Shown here one piece after another: positions 12,579 through 15,197 of a stretch of 15,197 nt of DNA (within the stretch, counting starts at the first letter, position 1; the number at the start of each line of letters is the position of its first letter). The notes beneath the pieces are model-generated. The model was given only the letters and a program-made list of their open reading frames with translations, was not told the origin of the DNA and ran no database searches. A program made the position numbers and the translations under genes. Origin of the DNA: an uncultured Aquincola sp. (lineage in GTDB: Bacteria; Pseudomonadota; Gammaproteobacteria; Burkholderiales; Burkholderiaceae); NCBI GenBank assembly GCA_937883885.1, contig CAKZXL010000320.1, forward strand, positions 1-15,197, written 5' to 3'.

Positions 12579-13509
12579 AGGCGGGTGGCAGCGGCCGCAG
12601 GTGGCGCAGCTTGTCGGGGTTGCGCTGGATGTACACCGCGGCGATGCGGCCCGACCCGGCCGGCCGCAGCACCACCGTCTGCACCGGCAGGCCCTGGACG
12701 TCATACGCCACGTAGCCCGGCTCGCCATTGATCCACGCCGGCTGCAGCCGCCACTGCAGATGCCCCGGCAGCTTGGTGAAGCCCACCAGCGCCTTGGCCA
12801 CACGCCCGCCGCCTGACAGCGCGCGCGGCACCGCGTTCACCTTGCCGCCGCCATCGGCCAGCAGCACCGCGTCGTCGGTCAGCACCTGCGCCATCGCAGC
12901 CACGTCCTGCTGCTGCAAGGCCTGGATGAAGGCGGCCAGCAGCCGCTCGTGCTCGTCCGCCTGCACCGTCTGCCGCGCCTCCCCGGCCCTCACGCGGCTG
13001 CGCGCCCGGCTGGCCAGCTGGCGGCAGGCCGTCGGGCTGCGCTGCAGCCGGTTGCCGATCTCGTCGAAGTCCAGATCGAACACGTCGTGCAGCAGGAAGG
13101 CCGCCCGCTCCAGCGGCGACAGCCGTTGCAGCGCCAGCAGGAAGGCGGTGGACACCTCCTGCGCGTACTCGGCCTGGGCCTCGGGGCCGGGGCACCAGCC
13201 GGCGGCTTCGTCCACCAGTGGCTCGGGCAACCACACGCCCACGTAGCGCTCACGCTGCGCGGCGGCCGACTTCAGCCGGTCCAGGCACAGGTGCGTCACC
13301 AGCCGCGAGAGGAAGGCGCCCGCATGCTGGACCGTGGCTTCGTCCACCGTGCTCCAGCGCAGCCAGGCGTCCTGCACCACGTCCTCGGCCTCGGCCCGCG
13401 AGCCCAGCATGCGGTAGGCCAGCGCCCGCAGGGCGCGCGCATGCAATTGCTGGAAGCGCAGCGCCCGCTCGTCCTGGGCCTGCGCCAGGCCGGGTATGGG
13501 CGTGGACAT
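12577..13509 (-). CDS. ECF41-group sigma factor with SnoaL-like C-terminal extension
   Basis: ECF41 sigma factors carry a C-terminal SnoaL-like domain that works as a built-in regulator in place of an anti-sigma factor. The 310-residue protein shows region 2 (about 20-85: LRALAYRMLGSRAEAEDVVQDAWLRW and LSRLVTHLCLDRLK), the ECF41 linker motif WLPEP (93-97), region 4 (about 125-175: LLALQRLSPLERAAFLLHDVFDLDFDEIG, then RSPTACRQLASRARSRV), and then the extension. The two ECF41 signature motifs are present: DGGGK (219-223) and NPDKL (297-301). These motifs are known to control its activity in Bacillus and Rhodobacter relatives. It is divergent from the AhpD-like gene, the standard ECF41 partner, whose promoter matches the ECF41 consensus. 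An ATG at 13509 gives MSTPIPG; no strong ribosome binding site is seen. Confidence 0.95.
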   Translation of the reverse strand: MSTPIPGLAQAQDERALRFQQLHARALRALAYRMLGSRAEAEDVVQDAWLRWSTVDEATVQHAGAFLSRLVTHLCLDRLKSAAAQRERYVGVWLPEPLVDEAAGWCPGPEAQAEYAQEVSTAFLLALQRLSPLERAAFLLHDVFDLDFDEIGNRLQRSPTACRQLASRARSRVRAGEARQTVQADEHERLLAAFIQALQQQDVAAMAQVLTDDAVLLADGGGKVNAVPRALSGGGRVAKALVGFTKLPGHLQWRLQPAWINGEPGYVAYDVQGLPVQTVVLRPAGSGRIAAVYIQRNPDKLRHLRPLPPA

Positions 13510-13540
13510 CAGGGCGACTGTAGGCCACGCGCAGGGGCAA

Positions 13541-13567
13541 TGTCACACGCGGCGGGGCTGGCTCGTC
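13541..13567 (+). promoter_or_regulatory. ECF41-type promoter of the AhpD-like gene
   Basis: TGTCACA (13541-13547), then 16 bases, then CGTC (13564-13567). Published ECF41 target promoters have TGTCACA at -35 and CGTC at -10 with this kind of spacing. It faces the AhpD-like gene, whose start codon is 75 bases further on, so a 5' leader of about 65-70 bases is expected. The neighbouring sigma gene supplies the cognate factor. Confidence 0.85.
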
Positions 13568-13642
13568 TTGACTGTGAGACCGCCGCGCCATCAGGCGCGG
13601 ACCGGCCTTCAAACCCTCCACCACTGCCGCAAGGCCAGGACC

Positions 13643-14131
13643 ATGAGCACCCTTCCCCGACTGAACCACGCCGCCCTGTCCAGTGACCTCTTCAAGAAGC
13701 TGGCCGATGTGAACCTGACCCTGGCCCGCCGCGGCCATGTGGATGCCGCGCTGCTGCACCTGATCGACATCCGCGTCTCGCAACTCAATGGCTGCAGCTT
13801 CTGCCTGGACATGCACAGCAAGCAGGCCAAGCTGCACGGCGAGCGCGAGCTGCGCCTGTACCACCTGGCCGCGTGGCGCGAATCGCCGCTGTTCACCGCG
13901 CAGGAACGTGCTGGGCTGGCTTGGGCCGAGGCACTGACGCACCTGGCGCCCGAAGGCATCAGCGACGCGCTGTATGCCGCGGTGCGCGAGCAGTTCGACG
14001 AGGCAGCGCTGAGCGACCTCACCTACCAGGTCATGCTGATCAACGCCTGGAACCGCGCGGGTGTGGCCTTTCGCACGCTGCCCGGCTCGCTCGACAAGGC
14101 CTATGGCCTGGACAAGGCGGGCCTGGCCTGA
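13643..14131 (+). CDS. Carboxymuconolactone decarboxylase / AhpD-like protein, ECF41 partner
   Basis: The 162-residue protein belongs to the CMD/AhpD family, whose members often act as peroxidase-type thiol enzymes. It carries the family active-site motif LNGCSFCLDMHSKQAKLHGE, with Cys51 and Cys54 as the CxxC pair and His58. RVSQLNG precedes it, and the following helices (ERELRLYHLAAWRESPLFTAQERAGLAWAEALTHLAP) fit the fold. A role as a thiol-dependent hydroperoxide reductase is possible, but the natural substrate is unknown. ECF41 sigma factors are commonly linked to a COE gene (carboxymuconolactone decarboxylase, oxidoreductase or epimerase), and this is such a pair. The ATG at 13643 follows AGGA (13637-13640). 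The promoter upstream matches ECF41. The next gene starts 80 bases later but has its own candidate operator. Confidence 0.94.
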   Translation: MSTLPRLNHAALSSDLFKKLADVNLTLARRGHVDAALLHLIDIRVSQLNGCSFCLDMHSKQAKLHGERELRLYHLAAWRESPLFTAQERAGLAWAEALTHLAPEGISDALYAAVREQFDEAALSDLTYQVMLINAWNRAGVAFRTLPGSLDKAYGLDKAGLA

Positions 14132-14138
14132 CACCCGG

Positions 14139-14195
14139 CCGTCGCTGCAGCGTCGCACGAACGTCACCCCGGCGTCATGCCGTGGTCATGAGGCC
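14139..14195 (+). promoter_or_regulatory. Candidate Pho box array of five 11-bp direct repeats
   Basis: GTC starts at 14141, 14152, 14163, 14174 and 14185, each exactly 11 bases after the last. The units read GTCGC, GTCGC, GTCAC, GTCAT and GTCAT. A Pho box is built from 11-base units (CTGTCAT plus 4 bases) bound head-to-tail by PhoB, so geometry and core match; the 4-base spacers here are GC-rich, unlike the A/T-rich consensus. The array lies between the AhpD-like stop and the phosphoesterase gene. The last unit overlaps the ATG at 14188, which argues against that start. Confidence 0.6.
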
Positions 14196-14211
14196 GGCCC
14201 AGCATGCCTGC

Positions 14212-15084
14212 ATGCGACCCGACCCCGACGCCTATGCCGATCGCCCAGCGCCGGTGCTGCAGATGCGCACCGTCTGGATCTCCGACCTGCACCTGGGCAC
14301 GCCGGGCTGCCAGGCGCTGGCGCTGCTGGAATTCCTGCGCGAGGTGGAGTGCGAGACTCTGTACCTGGTGGGCGACATCATCGACGGCTGGCAGCTGCGC
14401 CGCAGCTGGTACTGGCCGCAGTCGCACAACGACGTGGTGCAGAAGATCCTGCGCAAGGCGCGCAAGGGCACGCGCGTGGTCTTCGTGCCGGGCAACCACG
14501 ACGAGTTCGCGCGCCGCTACCTGGACGTGAACTTCGGCGGCGTGGAAGTGCTGGAAGAGTGCATGCACACCACCGCCGACGGCCGCACGCTGTGGGTGAC
14601 CCACGGCGACCTGTACGACGGCGTGGTGCAGTGCGCCCGCTGGCTGGCCCTGGTGGGCGATGTGGCCTATGAGTTCACGCTCAAGGTCAACCGCTGGTTC
14701 AACAGCGCACGGGCCCGGCTGGGGCTGCCGTACTGGAGCCTGTCGCGCTACCTCAAGCTCAAGGTCAAGCGCGCGGTGAGCTACGTGGGCGACTTCGAAT
14801 CCGCCCTGGCCCGCGAAGCCCACCGCCGCGGCGCCGACGGCGTGGTCTGTGGCCACATCCACCATGCCGAGATGCGCAGCATCGACGGCGTGCTGTATTG
14901 CAACGACGGCGACTGGGTGGAAAGCCTGACCGCGCTGGTGGAACACGCCGACGGCCGGCTGGAGATCCTGGACCGCAGCAGGAATGCGCGGGTGCCGCAG
15001 ACGACGGTCAAGCGCGGGCTGCGCAAGGGGCGCAAGACCAGCGCCGCCGCGCCGGAGCCGGTGTCGCTGGATGGCGTGATCTGA
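14212..15084 (+). CDS. Calcineurin-type metallophosphoesterase of the LpxH/PlcP group
   Basis: From the ATG at 14212 the protein is 290 residues. Metal-binding motifs are SDLHLG (24-29; Asp25, His27), GDIIDGW (54-60; Asp55), GNHDEF (95-100), THGD (130-133; His131) and GHIHH (214-218; His215, His217). Such proteins are often named UDP-2,3-diacylglucosamine hydrolase (LpxH). However, the order WQLRRSWYWPQSHNDVVQK, PYWSLSRYLKLKVKRAV and GDWVESLTALVEH matches PlcP, the phospholipase C that removes phospholipid head groups during phosphate starvation in Sinorhizobium and relatives. The Pho-box-like array upstream supports PlcP. The C-terminal 40 residues are basic (KRGLRKGRKTS). The start is uncertain: 14188 overlaps the array, and 14263 (MRTVWISD) would give 273 residues and leave room for a promoter. 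Confidence 0.88.
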   Translation: MRPDPDAYADRPAPVLQMRTVWISDLHLGTPGCQALALLEFLREVECETLYLVGDIIDGWQLRRSWYWPQSHNDVVQKILRKARKGTRVVFVPGNHDEFARRYLDVNFGGVEVLEECMHTTADGRTLWVTHGDLYDGVVQCARWLALVGDVAYEFTLKVNRWFNSARARLGLPYWSLSRYLKLKVKRAVSYVGDFESALAREAHRRGADGVVCGHIHHAEMRSIDGVLYCNDGDWVESLTALVEHADGRLEILDRSRNARVPQTTVKRGLRKGRKTSAAAPEPVSLDGVI

Positions 15085-15155
15085 GAGCACGAGAGTCTGT
15101 CGTTCGAGCCCGCTCACCACGCCCAAAGACGCCCGCTCGTCGTTGCAAATGCTCG

Positions 15156-15173
15156 CCGTAGCCCGAGCTACGG
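15156..15173. repeat. Short palindrome after the phosphoesterase gene, possible REP-like element or terminator
   Basis: CCGTAGC (15156-15162) and GCTACGG (15167-15173) are exact inverted repeats around CCGA. Outside them GCAAA (from 15145) and TTTGC (to 15184) can also pair. It begins about 70 bases after the stop. It may terminate the transcript or be a dispersed intergenic palindrome; one copy cannot decide. The rest of 15085-15197 shows no gene. Confidence 0.5.
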
Positions 15174-15197
15174 CTGCGCTTTGCGCCTAGATCGGAC

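Noticed and set aside
12285..12803. Minus-strand open frame across the small ORF and the ECF41 gene end
   Set aside because: It overlaps the ECF41 C-terminus in another frame, and its Arg/Ser/Cys-rich product is unlike a folded protein.
14188..15084. ATG at 14188 as the start of the phosphoesterase
   Set aside because: It overlaps the last 11-bp repeat of the candidate Pho box array and has no ribosome binding site.

Overview
The window is very GC-rich, with G or C in almost every third codon position. Its protein families and gene order resemble a Burkholderiales betaproteobacterium of the Rubrivivax/Leptothrix/Ideonella kind. This placement is an inference from gene content and codon use, because the window has no rRNA or other marker gene. 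It looks like ordinary chromosome. I see no transposase, integrase, CRISPR array, tRNA or rRNA.

Left part (1-4887, all minus strand). One end of a type VI secretion (T6SS) cluster reads tssB, tssC, hcp, tssJ and runs off the left edge. A perfect 20-bp hairpin sits between hcp and tssJ. The visible TssJ has a signal peptide but no lipobox cysteine. Upstream of tssB is a gene-free region of about 440 bases that must hold the cluster promoter. Beyond it lies a Tdi1/DUF1851-type T6SS immunity gene interrupted by one in-frame amber codon, then a polytopic membrane protein of unknown function with two similar halves.

Middle (5017-10951). A TIGR02999/ECF43-like sigma factor is followed by a transmembrane Ser/Thr kinase with a long TPR-like C-terminus. 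This looks like a kinase-controlled sigma module. Upstream of the sigma gene is a YafY-type HTH-WYL regulator. It is divergent from a two-part (DUF1579-like plus NIPSNAP) protein, and a 15-bp palindrome in the shared intergenic region is the likely operator.

Right part (11071-15197). A DadA-like FAD amino-acid dehydrogenase is followed by a 56-residue hydrophobic small ORF. Next comes an ECF41 sigma factor with its diagnostic DGGGK, NPDKL and WLPEP motifs, divergent from a carboxymuconolactone decarboxylase (AhpD-like) gene. That gene carries a match to the ECF41 promoter (TGTCACA, 16 bases, CGTC). The last gene is a calcineurin-type phosphoesterase of the LpxH/PlcP group. It is preceded by five GTC(A/G)(C/T) units at exactly 11-bp spacing, the geometry of a PhoB (Pho) box array. 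This suggests a PlcP-like phospholipase used in phosphate-starvation lipid remodelling rather than a lipid A enzyme.

The window therefore holds three separate regulatory circuits (kinase/ECF43-like, WYL/palindrome, ECF41/promoter), a candidate Pho-regulated lipid gene, and a T6SS end with a decaying immunity gene. I found no wholly new multigene system. The best leads are the 11-bp repeat array, the amber-interrupted immunity gene, the Cys-less TssJ and the perfect hairpin after hcp.
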